This document shows positions 27,308 through 36,644 of a stretch of DNA of 64,000 bases, piece after piece (positions within the stretch are counted from its first letter, which is position 1; the number at the start of each line of letters is the position of its first letter). Source of the DNA: JAIVJM01 sp963816985 (GTDB lineage: Bacteria; Acidobacteriota; Blastocatellia; Pyrinomonadales; Pyrinomonadaceae); the NCBI GenBank assembly GCA_963816985.1, contig CAWFMF010000004.1, forward strand, positions 1,922,001 through 1,986,000, in the 5' to 3' direction. The position numbers were made by a program, and so were the translations under genes. The notes beneath the pieces were generated by a model that ran no database searches, was not told the origin of the DNA, and saw nothing but the letters and a program-made list of their open reading frames with translations.

Positions 27308-27520
27308 TTACTCCGCGCCATACTTGGCAAAAAGATCGGAGATGGAAGTTTGTAGCGCTTGCGCCAATTTCTCGATGTTTTCGAGTGAAACGTTCCGCGC
27401 TCCTCGTTCAATGTCTCCTATGTACGTGCGGTGCAAGCCAGCCCGCTCGGCAAGCACCTCTTGAGATATACCTATCTCTTGCCGCCGCTGTTTGATGGCG
27501 AGCCCGAACCGACTCTTTAT
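27308..27520 (-). CDS. XRE-family HTH regulator without a canonical start codon
   Basis: The frame 27308-27520 encodes a complete Cro/CI-type helix-turn-helix protein of about 70 residues: FGLAIKQRRQEIGISQ, then LAERAGLHRTYIGDIERGAR and NVSLENIEKLAQAL. It ends 5 bp before the WD40-TIR start, so it is the first gene of that operon and its likely repressor. Upstream of the domain the frame is open to a TAG near 27586 but has no ATG, GTG or TTG. The codon where Met is expected is ATA (27518-27520). Either a rare start is used, or the start was lost and the gene is decaying. The frame was found by translating the region by hand. Confidence 0.65.
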   Translation of the reverse strand: MKSRFGLAIKQRRQEIGISQEVLAERAGLHRTYIGDIERGARNVSLENIEKLAQALQTSISDLFAKYGAE

Positions 27521-27620
27521 ACTTGGCTTGGTTCTCTGTTTGATGAAATAAAGAGTGTAGCCATGATGACGATAAGTCTACAGACTATAAGTGACAATCT
27601 GACTGGAAGCCTTTATAATA

Positions 27621-28739
27621 CCGAATTGCAAAAATAATTAAGGTTGAGTAAGAATTCGTCATGGCACGACGAATCGAACTCAAAGCTCATTTGACACCCG
27701 AAGAACTCAAGCGTCGTTACCTGGCTTGCCAAAAGGCACAAGAGAAAACCAGATGGCGGGCTCTGTACCTGATCTCAACCGGTGTCATGGCCTCGGAAGC
27801 CGCTCGCCGTGTGGGGCGCACCAGCGGATGGGTCACCCAACTGGTCAGTCGTTACAACCAGCAAGGGCCAGACTCCATCCCGCGTCAGGCGGGCGAGACG
27901 CCCGCGGGCCGCCGCCCAAAGCTTGAGGCTTCTTTAGCTCCCGAGTTGGACAGCGCCTTGCGCACACGAGCTCCCGATGGCGGCTTATGGACAGGGCCGA
28001 AAGTCGCCGCCTGGATTGCCCAAAAGAGCGGTCAAGATGTCCACCACTCGACGGGCTGGCGTGCTCTTCGGCGGCTCGGCTTCAGCCTCCAAGTGCCACG
28101 CCCTGCCAACAAGCGGCGGGCCTCGGTGGAAGAGCAAGCCGAGTTCAAAAAAAGTTAGAACTGGCCGTAGAGACTCTGCGAAAAGAGCACCCTGACGAGG
28201 AGGTGGAGTCGTGGTGCGAAGACGAAGCCCGCTTCGGCCTCAAGCCGATCCTGCGGCGCGTGTGGTCGCCCATTGGAGAGCGCCCCGGCGCAAAAGTTGA
28301 TGTGCGCTACGAGTGGCTCTGGCTCTATGCGGCTGTGCATCCTCGAACGGGGCGCGTCTTCTGGCTCGTCTTACCGCGCCTGGACTCGGCGTGTGCGCAA
28401 CTGTTCCTCGATGAGTTCGCACGAGAGCATGCGAGAGAAGATAAGCGCGTGGTGCTGGTGTGGGACGGAGCACCGGCGCACCGCGCCAACTCGTTAAAAG
28501 TCCCCGAGCGCATCACTTTAATCAGTCTGCCGGCCTACACGCCGGAGTTGAATCCAGGTGAGCGAGTCTGGCCGCTGGTCAAAGAAGGCGTCGCCAACGA
28601 GGCACACAGCACCCTCGATGAGCTAGAGCAGAAGGTCTGTTCACGTTGTCAAAAGATCAGTGCTGAAGAAGTCTCAGCATTAACGAATTATCACTGGTGG
28701 CCCAAGTCATGAGTCACCTTAATTTGTTTCGCAATTCGG
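27621..28739 (+). mobile_element. complete IS630-family insertion sequence
   Basis: A 1119-bp element with terminal inverted repeats starting CCGAATTGC at 27621 and ending GCAATTCGG at 28739. The ends pair over about 25 bp with a few mismatches. It is flanked on both sides by TA (27619-27620 and 28740-28741), the target duplication expected for IS630/Tc1 elements. It inserted in the spacer between the XRE regulator and the gene at 28783 and breaks no obvious gene. Intact ends and both transposase frames suggest recent arrival. Confidence 0.9.
27661..28712 (+). CDS. IS630-family transposase, two frames joined by -1 frameshift
   Basis: The first frame (27661-28158) holds the HTH part (RRYLACQKAQEKTRWRALYL, ASEAARRVGRTSGWVTQLVS) and a winged second domain. 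It stops at TAG right after an A7 run near 28147-28153. The -1 frame continues as KKLELAVETLRKE and carries the DDE catalytic core: SWCEDEARFGLKP (first Asp), VVLVWDGAPAHRA (second Asp) and LPAYTPELNPGERVW (Glu). IS630 elements often make the full transposase by programmed -1 slippage on an A-rich heptamer, so the gene is probably functional rather than broken. The full product would be about 350 residues, normal for the family. Confidence 0.88.
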
Positions 28740-28782
28740 TATAATGAGCGGGGCGAGAACTGAGTTACGGAGAATTTTGTCT

Positions 28783-29136
28783 ATGGAAAAATGTCAGGAT
28801 TTGCTTATTGACGAACAAACTTGGCGGACTATTCGTGACCCTAAGACAGCCGACTTCATAGCTCGTGGGCTGTTCATTCTCAGAGAGGCGATTGAGAGCG
28901 GGCCGGGCGGAGTTGAGGAAGCGAGTCAGGTCATTTTAGCTAACATTGAGGCGGCTTATCTTCACACCGATGCTCACAGGGCCGCGCTCAGACTGTATGT
29001 GTTGTCGTTGACGGGGCAGTTGAAGCCGGAGGACGAGCCTGTTCGACTCATCAAGGGGGCAATTGAGAGAGGGACGGCCCGAATCAATCTGACGAAGAAG
29101 GAGAGGGCGGGGAAGAAGAGGGGCACTAAGCAGTAG
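28783..29136 (+). CDS. hypothetical protein, mostly helical
   Basis: A 117-residue product from the ATG at 28783, with GGAG about 10 nt upstream; a 130-residue version starts at 28744. The sequence is helical (TADFIARGLFILREAIE, NIEAAYLHTDAHRAALRLYV) and ends in a basic tail (KKERAGKKRGTKQ). It lies directly after the IS element and divergent from the XRE/WD40-TIR genes, with a base composition lower in GC than the flanking housekeeping genes. No family is recognised. It may belong to the same accessory patch. Confidence 0.6.
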   Translation: MEKCQDLLIDEQTWRTIRDPKTADFIARGLFILREAIESGPGGVEEASQVILANIEAAYLHTDAHRAALRLYVLSLTGQLKPEDEPVRLIKGAIERGTARINLTKKERAGKKRGTKQ

Positions 29137-29170
29137 CACTCGCCGGATTGTGCGTTGCCTGTGTTGACGT

Positions 29171-30727
29171 TCAGGCTTCGAGGAGCGAGTGCCCGCTCAT
29201 CTCTTCGGGCTGGTCGAGGCCGAGGAGGGAGAGGACGGTGGGGGCCACGTCTTCGAGGGCTCCGGTGTCGGGGCGGAGTTTGGCGTCGCGGAGGCTCTCG
29301 TCAATGAGGTGGAAGGGGACGAGGTTGGTGGTGTGGGCGGTGTGGGGCTGGCCGGTGGTGGGGTCAATCATCTGCTCGCAGTTGCCGTGGTCGGCGGTGA
29401 TGAGGCAGGTGCCTCGGCGGGCGCGGAGCGCCTTCGTAATCCAGCCGAGGCAGGTGTCAACGTACTGGACGGCCTCGACGGTCTTGGAGAGGTTGCCGGT
29501 GTGGCCGACCATGTCGGGGTTGGCGAAGTTGACGATGAAGACATCCGTCTCGTTCTCGTCAACGGCGCGCAAAACCTTGTCGGTGACTTTGAAGGCGGAC
29601 ATCTCAGGCATGAGGTCGTATGTCGCAACCTTCGGCGAGGGGACGAGGAGGCGGCGCTCGAAGGGGAACTCCTTCTCCGTCCCGCCGTTGAAGAAGTAGG
29701 TGACGTGGGCGTACTTCTCGGTCTCGGCGAGGCGGTAGTTGCGCACGCCGACGGCGGCGAAAACGTCCGCGAGGATGTTCTGGTGCTGGAGTTGGGGGAA
29801 GGCGATGGGCAGGCCGAACGTCTTGTCGTAGAGCGTGAAGCAGGCGAAATCTATCCGCGGGCGGTCGGGCGTGGGGAACTCGTCGAAGCCGTGGACGGCG
29901 AGGGCGCGCGTGAGCTGGCGCGCGCGGTCGGCGCGGTAGTTGAAGAAGACGACGGAGTCGCCGTCTTTAATCGTCGCGACGGGCTCGCCGGACTCGCGGG
30001 CGCGGGTGACGACGACGGGCTCGATGAACTCGTCGGAGACTCCGTGCTCGTAGGAGAGTTTGACGGCCTCCACGGGGTCAATGGTGCGCGCGCCCTCGGC
30101 GTGGACGAGGAGGTCGTAGGCGCGTCGCGTGCGCTCCCAACGCTGGTCCCTGTCCATCGCGTTGTAGCGCCCGACGATGGAGGCGATGCGCCCGCAGCCG
30201 ATCTCGGCGCACTTGACCTGCAACGCCTCGACGTAGCCGTAGGCCGACATCGGCGGCGTGTCGCGCCCGTCGAGGAAGCAGTGGACGTAGACGCGCGTCA
30301 GACCGCGCTCCTTCGCCATGCGGAGCAGCGCGTAGAGGTGTTGTTGGGAGGAATGGACGAGGCCGTCGGAGAGGAGCCCCATCAAGTGGAGCGCGCCGCC
30401 GCGCGCGAGCGCGGAGTCCATCGCGGCGACTATCGCCTCGTTGGAGAAGAACGCGCCGGTCTCGATGGCGTAATCAATGCGGCGGATGTCCGTCATGATG
30501 ACGCGGCCCGAACCCATGTTGAGGTGGCCGACCTCGGAGTTGCCCATGACGTTCGCGGGCAGGCCGACGCACGTCCCCGAAGCCTCGATGAGCGTGTGCG
30601 GGTACTTCTCCAAAACCTCGTCGTAGAAGGGCGTCTCGGCGATGGCGATGGCGTTGCCCTCGCGCTTCGGCGTGTAGCCCCAGCCGTCGAGGATGATGAG
30701 TGCGAGCGGCCCCTTCCGGTTCAGCAA
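29171..30727 (-). CDS. gpmI: 2,3-bisphosphoglycerate-independent phosphoglycerate mutase
   Basis: A 518-residue two-domain alkaline-phosphatase-superfamily enzyme that interconverts 3- and 2-phosphoglycerate with two Mn ions. It shows LIILDGWGYTPKREGNAIA at the N-terminus, NSEVGHLNMGSGR with the phosphorylated Ser, HCFLDGRDTPP, the sugar-site YNAMDRDQRWERT, NYRADRARQLTRA and the C-terminal metal-binding NFANPDMVGHTG and TADHGNCEQM. The length matches the family. It is the last gene of an operon led by enolase, so consecutive glycolytic steps are co-transcribed, with a small zinc-ribbon gene between them. Confidence 0.96.
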   Translation of the reverse strand: MLNRKGPLALIILDGWGYTPKREGNAIAIAETPFYDEVLEKYPHTLIEASGTCVGLPANVMGNSEVGHLNMGSGRVIMTDIRRIDYAIETGAFFSNEAIVAAMDSALARGGALHLMGLLSDGLVHSSQQHLYALLRMAKERGLTRVYVHCFLDGRDTPPMSAYGYVEALQVKCAEIGCGRIASIVGRYNAMDRDQRWERTRRAYDLLVHAEGARTIDPVEAVKLSYEHGVSDEFIEPVVVTRARESGEPVATIKDGDSVVFFNYRADRARQLTRALAVHGFDEFPTPDRPRIDFACFTLYDKTFGLPIAFPQLQHQNILADVFAAVGVRNYRLAETEKYAHVTYFFNGGTEKEFPFERRLLVPSPKVATYDLMPEMSAFKVTDKVLRAVDENETDVFIVNFANPDMVGHTGNLSKTVEAVQYVDTCLGWITKALRARRGTCLITADHGNCEQMIDPTTGQPHTAHTTNLVPFHLIDESLRDAKLRPDTGALEDVAPTVLSLLGLDQPEEMSGHSLLEA

Positions 30728-30751
30728 AACTTATCCCCCATGAGTGTGCAG

Positions 30752-30973
30752 TTATGAAGCGTCGTATCGCGCCTTGCAGGTCGGGCACTGGAGGAGCGTC
30801 TTGACGCCGCTCGCGGGCAGCACGGGAATGATGAAGAAGAGCGTGACGAAGCGCATCCCCTTCCTGACGGCGAACGTGCCCACCGTCCCGCACTGCGAGC
30901 AGCGCATCTGCGGCCCGCCGGGCTCGGAACCCCATGTGAACAGACGCGTCCCGATAATGAAGATGAAATACAC
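30752..30973 (-). CDS. small zinc-ribbon membrane protein
   Basis: A 73-residue protein with a hydrophobic N-terminus (MYFIFIIGTRLF), a CSQCG pair near residue 25, a second hydrophobic segment (VTLFFIIPVLPAS) and a CPTCKARY pair near the C-terminus. Two CxxC pairs can form one zinc ribbon on the cytoplasmic side of a membrane hairpin. The gene sits 8 bp after enolase and 24 bp before gpmI on the same strand, so its product is made together with the glycolytic enzymes. Its function is unknown. Confidence 0.75.
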   Translation of the reverse strand: MYFIFIIGTRLFTWGSEPGGPQMRCSQCGTVGTFAVRKGMRFVTLFFIIPVLPASGVKTLLQCPTCKARYDAS

Positions 30974-30981
30974 AGGCCCCT

Positions 30982-32403
<1,422 letters not shown>

Positions 32404-32457
32404 GGCGAGCGCTCCTGCTTCAAAGGGTTTTAAGTTCAGAGAGAATCTACCAAAAGG

Positions 32458-32562
32458 AAGGCAAAAGTAAAAAGGTAAAAGGCAAAAGGAAGGAAGAGAG
32501 CGCGTCATTAACGCTGCCTCCTGGCTCTTCACTTTTACCTTTTGCCTTTTTACTTTTGTCTT
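32458..32562. repeat. tandem-word hairpin, GGCAAAAG type
   Basis: The arms 32458-32488 and 32532-32562 (31 nt) pair with three mismatches and consist of GGCAAAAG/GGTAAAAG/GTAAAAAG words. The 43-nt loop has GAAGAG...CTCTTC. The right arm reaches the stop codon of the beta-lactamase-like gene, so the hairpin lies between it and eno. The same words recur at 43096-43183. Confidence 0.85.
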
Positions 32563-33460
32563 ACTGCCCGTTGGGCAGGTGGCCGAGGTCTCTGAGGATT
32601 TCCTTCGTAAGACGGATGCGCTCGTCGCGGACGGCGAGGAAGTCGGGGCCTTCGATCTGGGTGGCGAAGAAGTAGACGTTGCCCTTCGTTTCGAGATAGC
32701 CGACGAACCAGCCGAGCGCCTTGTCCTCGCCGAGCGGGCCGCCGCCGGTCTTCGCGCTCAACTTGTAGTCGGGCGTCTCTTCGAGCGTCAAGATGTCTTT
32801 GACTATCTGTAAGGTGCGCTTCGAGACCGGGAGTTGCTCTTTGTAGAGCGCCTTGAGGAATTCTACCTGCTCGTCCGCCGAGATTCGCAGCGAGTTGTTG
32901 AGCCAGAAGCGCGTGAGAGGGCCGGACGTGTCGCGGTTGCCGTAGTTGAGCTTGTCCACGAGCGCCTTCATCCTCTCCGCGCCGACGCCCGTCGCCAGCT
33001 CCTGATAGTACCAGAGGACTGAGCGGCGGAAGGCCGTCCGCAACGTCTGCTCCTGCCACCAGTGGATGAAGGGCTCGGTGTCGGCGCGGTTGCGCGGGTA
33101 CTTCTTCGCGTCCCACTTGATACGGAACTCGGCGTCCGTGATGACGCCGGTTTCGAGCCCGATGAGCGAGTTCGGAATCTTGAAGGTCGAGTAGGGCGAA
33201 AAACGTTTGGCGGCGCGCGCGGCGTCGTGGCGCAGGTAGCGTCCGTTCTTCAGGTCGTAGAGGACGAACGTGCCGGGGAAGCGTTTGAAGTAGGCCGAGA
33301 GGTCGGGCGTCTTCGCTTCGGCCTGCTGCACTTTGAGGTAGGACTCGACGGCGTTTGCGGTTTGAGTCTGCGCGCGGCCCGGCGCGACGCCCTGCGGTTT
33401 CGCACACGCGTTGGCGTTGAGCAACGTCAGGACGAGGATGAGGGCCGAGGTTATTCGCAT
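32561..33460 (-). CDS. class D beta-lactamase-like lipoprotein
   Basis: A 299-residue penicillin-recognising protein of the OXA/BlaR sensor type. All signature motifs of active class D enzymes are present: YSTFKIPNS with Ser91 and Lys94, SVLWYYQELA, YGN at about 173, and KTGGG with Lys237. The N-terminus is a signal sequence with Cys at LLNANAC, so it may be lipid-anchored. No BlaR-type membrane receptor part is seen. Whether it hydrolyses beta-lactams or serves another role cannot be told from sequence. The start at 33460 is preferred over 33544 because it begins the signal peptide. Confidence 0.88.
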   Translation of the reverse strand: MRITSALILVLTLLNANACAKPQGVAPGRAQTQTANAVESYLKVQQAEAKTPDLSAYFKRFPGTFVLYDLKNGRYLRHDAARAAKRFSPYSTFKIPNSLIGLETGVITDAEFRIKWDAKKYPRNRADTEPFIHWWQEQTLRTAFRRSVLWYYQELATGVGAERMKALVDKLNYGNRDTSGPLTRFWLNNSLRISADEQVEFLKALYKEQLPVSKRTLQIVKDILTLEETPDYKLSAKTGGGPLGEDKALGWFVGYLETKGNVYFFATQIEGPDFLAVRDERIRLTKEILRDLGHLPNGQ

Positions 33461-33521
33461 CGTTTGCCTTTCGCGTTTCTTCGTCGCTTTGCTCTTCGAA
33501 TGAGTCCGACAACTTGAGGAC

Positions 33522-34205
33522 TCAAACGCGGGCCAGCAGCTCATCGAACGCGCCTTCGTGTAACTCTTCGAGTGTGCGGACGACGAGGTCGGCGTTCAAC
33601 TCCCTGTGCGACGTGAGGACGCCGACACAGCGCATCCCCGCGCGGCGCGCGGCCTCCGTCCCGGCGGGCGCGTCTTCGACGACGACGCAAGCCGTGGGCT
33701 CGGCCTCCAACTTCGCGGCGGCGACGAGGAAGACCTGCGGGTCGGGCTTGCCGCGCGTCACGTCCTCGGCGGAGACGACCGCCGCGAAGTACGCGCCGAG
33801 GTCGAGGGCCGAGACGATTGCTTCCAGGTTCGCGCGCGGGGCCGAAGACGCGAGCGCCTGAAGCCAACCTTCAGCCCGCAACGCGTCGAGCCAGCGGCGG
33901 ACGCCGGGCAGAAGCTCGACGCCGCGCTCGCGCACGAGCCGTCGGTAGATGGTCTCCTTCGCCTCGCCGACGCGCGCCACTTCTTCGGCGGGGTGGTCGG
34001 GGCCAAAGTAGCCGCGCAGGATTTCGTCGTTGCGCTGGCCGAAGGAAGAGTCGAACTGCCCGCGCGTGAGCGGGAAGTCTTCGGCTGCGAGCGCGTCGCG
34101 CCATGAGAGCCAGTGGTACTCGCTCGAATCTATCAGCGTGCCGTCCACGTCCCAGAGCACGGCGCGCGCCGCTCGCCCGGTCGAAGTGTGTTTCGTCTCG
34201 TTCAT
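33522..34205 (-). CDS. HAD-superfamily hydrolase (beta-phosphoglucomutase-like)
   Basis: A 227-residue HAD phosphatase from the ATG at 34205. Motif I is LWDVDGTLIDSSEYHW with the nucleophile Asp, motif II is QALASSAPRANLEA, and motif III/IV is GKPDPQVFLVAAAKL with VVEDAPAGTEAARRAGM. The helical cap lies between about residues 30 and 100. This subgroup includes beta-phosphoglucomutase and sugar-phosphate phosphatases; the substrate is not predictable. It is 61 bp upstream of the beta-lactamase-like gene on the same strand and divergent from the membrane-protein/MFS pair. Confidence 0.9.
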   Translation of the reverse strand: MNETKHTSTGRAARAVLWDVDGTLIDSSEYHWLSWRDALAAEDFPLTRGQFDSSFGQRNDEILRGYFGPDHPAEEVARVGEAKETIYRRLVRERGVELLPGVRRWLDALRAEGWLQALASSAPRANLEAIVSALDLGAYFAAVVSAEDVTRGKPDPQVFLVAAAKLEAEPTACVVVEDAPAGTEAARRAGMRCVGVLTSHRELNADLVVRTLEELHEGAFDELLARV

Positions 34206-34319
34206 GCGTGCCGAGTTTATAAACCACGGCACGCGCAACGCAAACGTGCGGACAAAGGGACGGCGGCGCGTTATGATGTCGGGCAAGCTCAAAGACAAAC
34301 TGAGAATGCGGGAGGGACG

Positions 34320-34802
34320 ATGAACAGAATCCTTCTGGGCGCGCTCGCCGGGCTGGCGGCCACCGCGCCGATGTCGCTCGCGATGAAGCTCATGCACGAG
34401 CAGTTGCCGCCGGACGAGCAGTATCCTCTGCCGCCGCGCGCGGTGACGATGGAGATCGCGGAAGAGGTCGGGGTTAAAGAGGAACTCGACGAGCCGGAGC
34501 GCGAGGGCTTGACGTGGGCGGCGCACTTCGCTTTCGGCGCGACGTGCGGCGCAATCTACGCGCCCCTCGCACGGCGGAGCGGGCTGCCGCCCGCGCTCTC
34601 CGGCGCGGCCTTCGGCGTCGCCGTGTGGGCCGGGAGCTATCTGGGCTGGCTCCCCGCCGCGGGCATTATTCGACCCGCGACCGAGCACCCGCCGCGCCGC
34701 ACCGCGCTGATGATCGCCGCCCACGTCGTCTGGGGCGTCGCGGCGGGAGTCATCGTTGACGGCTTGACGGAAGACGACGAAGACGACGAGCGCGCCGCAT
34801 GA
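34320..34802 (+). CDS. membrane protein with four spans, DUF1440/DUF6789-like
   Basis: A 160-residue membrane protein with ILLGALAGLAATAPMSLAMKL at the N-terminus, a Pro-rich segment (LPPDEQYPLPPRAVTMEI), AAHFAFGATCGAIYAPL, then two more hydrophobic spans and an acidic tail (TEDDEDDERAA). The GGGAGG before 34320 supports this start; the longer open frame reaches back into the opposite-strand gene. It overlaps the MFS gene by 4 nt (ATGA), so the two are coupled. The pattern fits YagU/DUF1440-type proteins of unknown role. Confidence 0.7.
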   Translation: MNRILLGALAGLAATAPMSLAMKLMHEQLPPDEQYPLPPRAVTMEIAEEVGVKEELDEPEREGLTWAAHFAFGATCGAIYAPLARRSGLPPALSGAAFGVAVWAGSYLGWLPAAGIIRPATEHPPRRTALMIAAHVVWGVAAGVIVDGLTEDDEDDERAA

Positions 34803-36091
34803 CGAGCGACTCGGCGGGCGGGGAGTTGAGCGGCGAGACTGCGGGCGACGTTAAGAACGCGCCGGACACTGAGAGCGTCTTGAGTGCGGAGGGCGCGGGG
34901 CGTTGGCGTGCGCTCGCGCTGCTGGCGTTCGCCGAGCTGCTCTGCATGTCGCTCTGGTTCTCGGCCTCGGCGGTCGTGCCCGCGCTCCGTGCGGAGTGGC
35001 GTCTCACGGAGTCTGATGCGGGGTGGCTCACGCTCTCGGTGCAGCTCGGCTTCGTCGCGGGGACGCTCCTCTCCGCGCTCCTTAATCTTCCCGACATCAT
35101 CAGCACGCGCAGACTCCTCACGCTCTCGGCCATCGCGGGCGCAATCGTCAACGCCTCGTTCGGACTCTTCGCGGAATCGTTCGCGGGCGGAGTCGCGCTT
35201 CGCTTCTTCGTCGGCTTCTTCCTCGCGGGAGTGTACCCGCCGGGGATGAAGATTATGGCGACGTGGTTCCGGCGCGGGCGAGGGATGGCGCTGGGCGTTT
35301 TGGTCGGCGCGCTCACGCTCGGCAAGGCCGCGCCGTACCTCGTCAACGCGCTGGGCGGCGAAGACTGGCGGCGCAAGGTGCTCTTCGTCTCCGTGCTGGC
35401 GGTCGCGGGCGGGCTCGTCGTGCAGCTCTTCGTGAGGGACGGGCCGCACGCGTTGCCGGCGGCGAAGTTCGACTTCGGACAGATCGCCCGCGTCTTCCGC
35501 AACCGCGGCGTGCGGCTCGCCAACTTCGGTTACTTCGGCCACATGTGGGAGCTGTATGCGATGTGGACGTGGCTGCCCGTGATGCTCCGCGCGAGTTTCG
35601 AAGCGGCGGGGCGGCCACCGTCGCTCGCCGAGAGCGCGTCCTTCGTCGTCATCGGCGCGGGGGCCGTGGGCTGCGTGGCGGCGGGAATATTAGCCGACCG
35701 CGTGGGGCGCACGACGGTCACTTCCGCCGCGATGGTCTTGAGCGGCGCGTGCTGCCTCGCCATCGGCTTCCTCTTCGGCGCGAGCCCGTGGCTCGTCATC
35801 ATCGTCGCGGCCATCTGGGGCGCGAGCGTCGTCGCCGACTCGGCGCAGTTCTCGACGTGCGTCACGGAACTCGGCGACCCGCGCTACATCGGCACGGCGC
35901 TGACCGTCCAGACGTGCCTCGGCTTTCTGCTCACCACTGTCTCGATTCAACTGATCCCGCCGCTCGTCTCTGCGGTCGGCTGGCGTTACGCCTTCGCCGC
36001 GCTCGCCCCCGGCCCCGCGCTCGGCACACTCGCCATGCTCCGCCTCCGCCGTTTGCCCGAAGCCTCGAAGATCGCGCAAGGTCGGAGGTGA
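34799..36091 (+). CDS. major facilitator superfamily transporter
   Basis: A 430-residue MFS protein with twelve predicted membrane spans. The N-terminal half has LLCMSLWFSASAVVPALRAE, the loop 2-3 region LSVQLGFVAGTLLSALLNLPD and FFVGFFLAGVYPPGMKIMAT. The C-terminal half repeats the pattern (GCVAAGILADRVGRTTVTSA). These features resemble the nitrate/cyanate or CynX-like group, but the substrate is unknown. About 30 polar residues precede the first span. It is translationally coupled to the small membrane protein before it. Confidence 0.9.
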   Translation: MTSDSAGGELSGETAGDVKNAPDTESVLSAEGAGRWRALALLAFAELLCMSLWFSASAVVPALRAEWRLTESDAGWLTLSVQLGFVAGTLLSALLNLPDIISTRRLLTLSAIAGAIVNASFGLFAESFAGGVALRFFVGFFLAGVYPPGMKIMATWFRRGRGMALGVLVGALTLGKAAPYLVNALGGEDWRRKVLFVSVLAVAGGLVVQLFVRDGPHALPAAKFDFGQIARVFRNRGVRLANFGYFGHMWELYAMWTWLPVMLRASFEAAGRPPSLAESASFVVIGAGAVGCVAAGILADRVGRTTVTSAAMVLSGACCLAIGFLFGASPWLVIIVAAIWGASVVADSAQFSTCVTELGDPRYIGTALTVQTCLGFLLTTVSIQLIPPLVSAVGWRYAFAALAPGPALGTLAMLRLRRLPEASKIAQGRR

Positions 36092-36214
36092 GAAGTGAAG
36101 CGGCGGGCGGAGATAATTTTTCAACGACGACCGTTTTGTGTATGCTCTGAAGCTCCCGCCGAGGAGCGCCGGAGGATTCCTGAGAGTCTTCACAGCGCAG
36201 GAGAAAAGAGACCG

Positions 36215-36595
36215 ATGACGAGCGAAGAGTTAGAACGGGCCATAGATTTCCTGCTCAAGAGCCAAGCCACTTTGGAAGCCCGCATCGAGCGGGTCAACAC
36301 GAATCTCAGCGCGAGTATCGAGGAGGTTGACAGGAGACTCGGCGAGAGAATCGCCCGGACGGATGAGCAAATCGCGCAGACGAACGAGCAACTAGCGCGG
36401 ACGGATGAGCAATTAGCGCAGACGAACAGGCAACTGGGTGAGTTCGCCGACACGCAGGCAGAGTTCGTCCGGGTGATGACGCGCACTTGGGAAGCGCAGG
36501 GCGAATTCAATAGCTCGATGCGGGCGGCGTATCGGAAGCTCGCTCAGAAAGTAGACAAGCTGGCCGACGCCACGGGCGGTTCGGAGCACGGCTAG
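36215..36595 (+). CDS. small coiled-coil protein with heptad-repeat core
   Basis: A 126-residue protein from the ATG at 36215, with AGGAG about 12 nt upstream. Residues about 45-75 are seven-residue repeats of the type ARTDEQIAQTNEQL, copied almost exactly at DNA level between 36355 and 36435. The whole protein is predicted as one long coiled coil with no Cys or membrane segment. Such proteins often act as spacers or partners of membrane or nuclease proteins. The function is unknown. Confidence 0.7.
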   Translation: MTSEELERAIDFLLKSQATLEARIERVNTNLSASIEEVDRRLGERIARTDEQIAQTNEQLARTDEQLAQTNRQLGEFADTQAEFVRVMTRTWEAQGEFNSSMRAAYRKLAQKVDKLADATGGSEHG

Positions 36596-36644
36596 ATGTG
36601 CCGGGATTTTCTGCTAGCGGAAAAAGTGCAAGGGGGGGTGGGTA

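Noticed and set aside
27431..27637. 68-codon plus-strand frame across the XRE gene
   Set aside because: It is antisense to a clear helix-turn-helix protein and runs into the IS end.
36355..36435. Possible CRISPR-like repeat
   Set aside because: The repeats (GCGGACGGATGAGC-like units) are in frame and encode a coiled-coil heptad; spacing equals the repeat, with no unique spacers.
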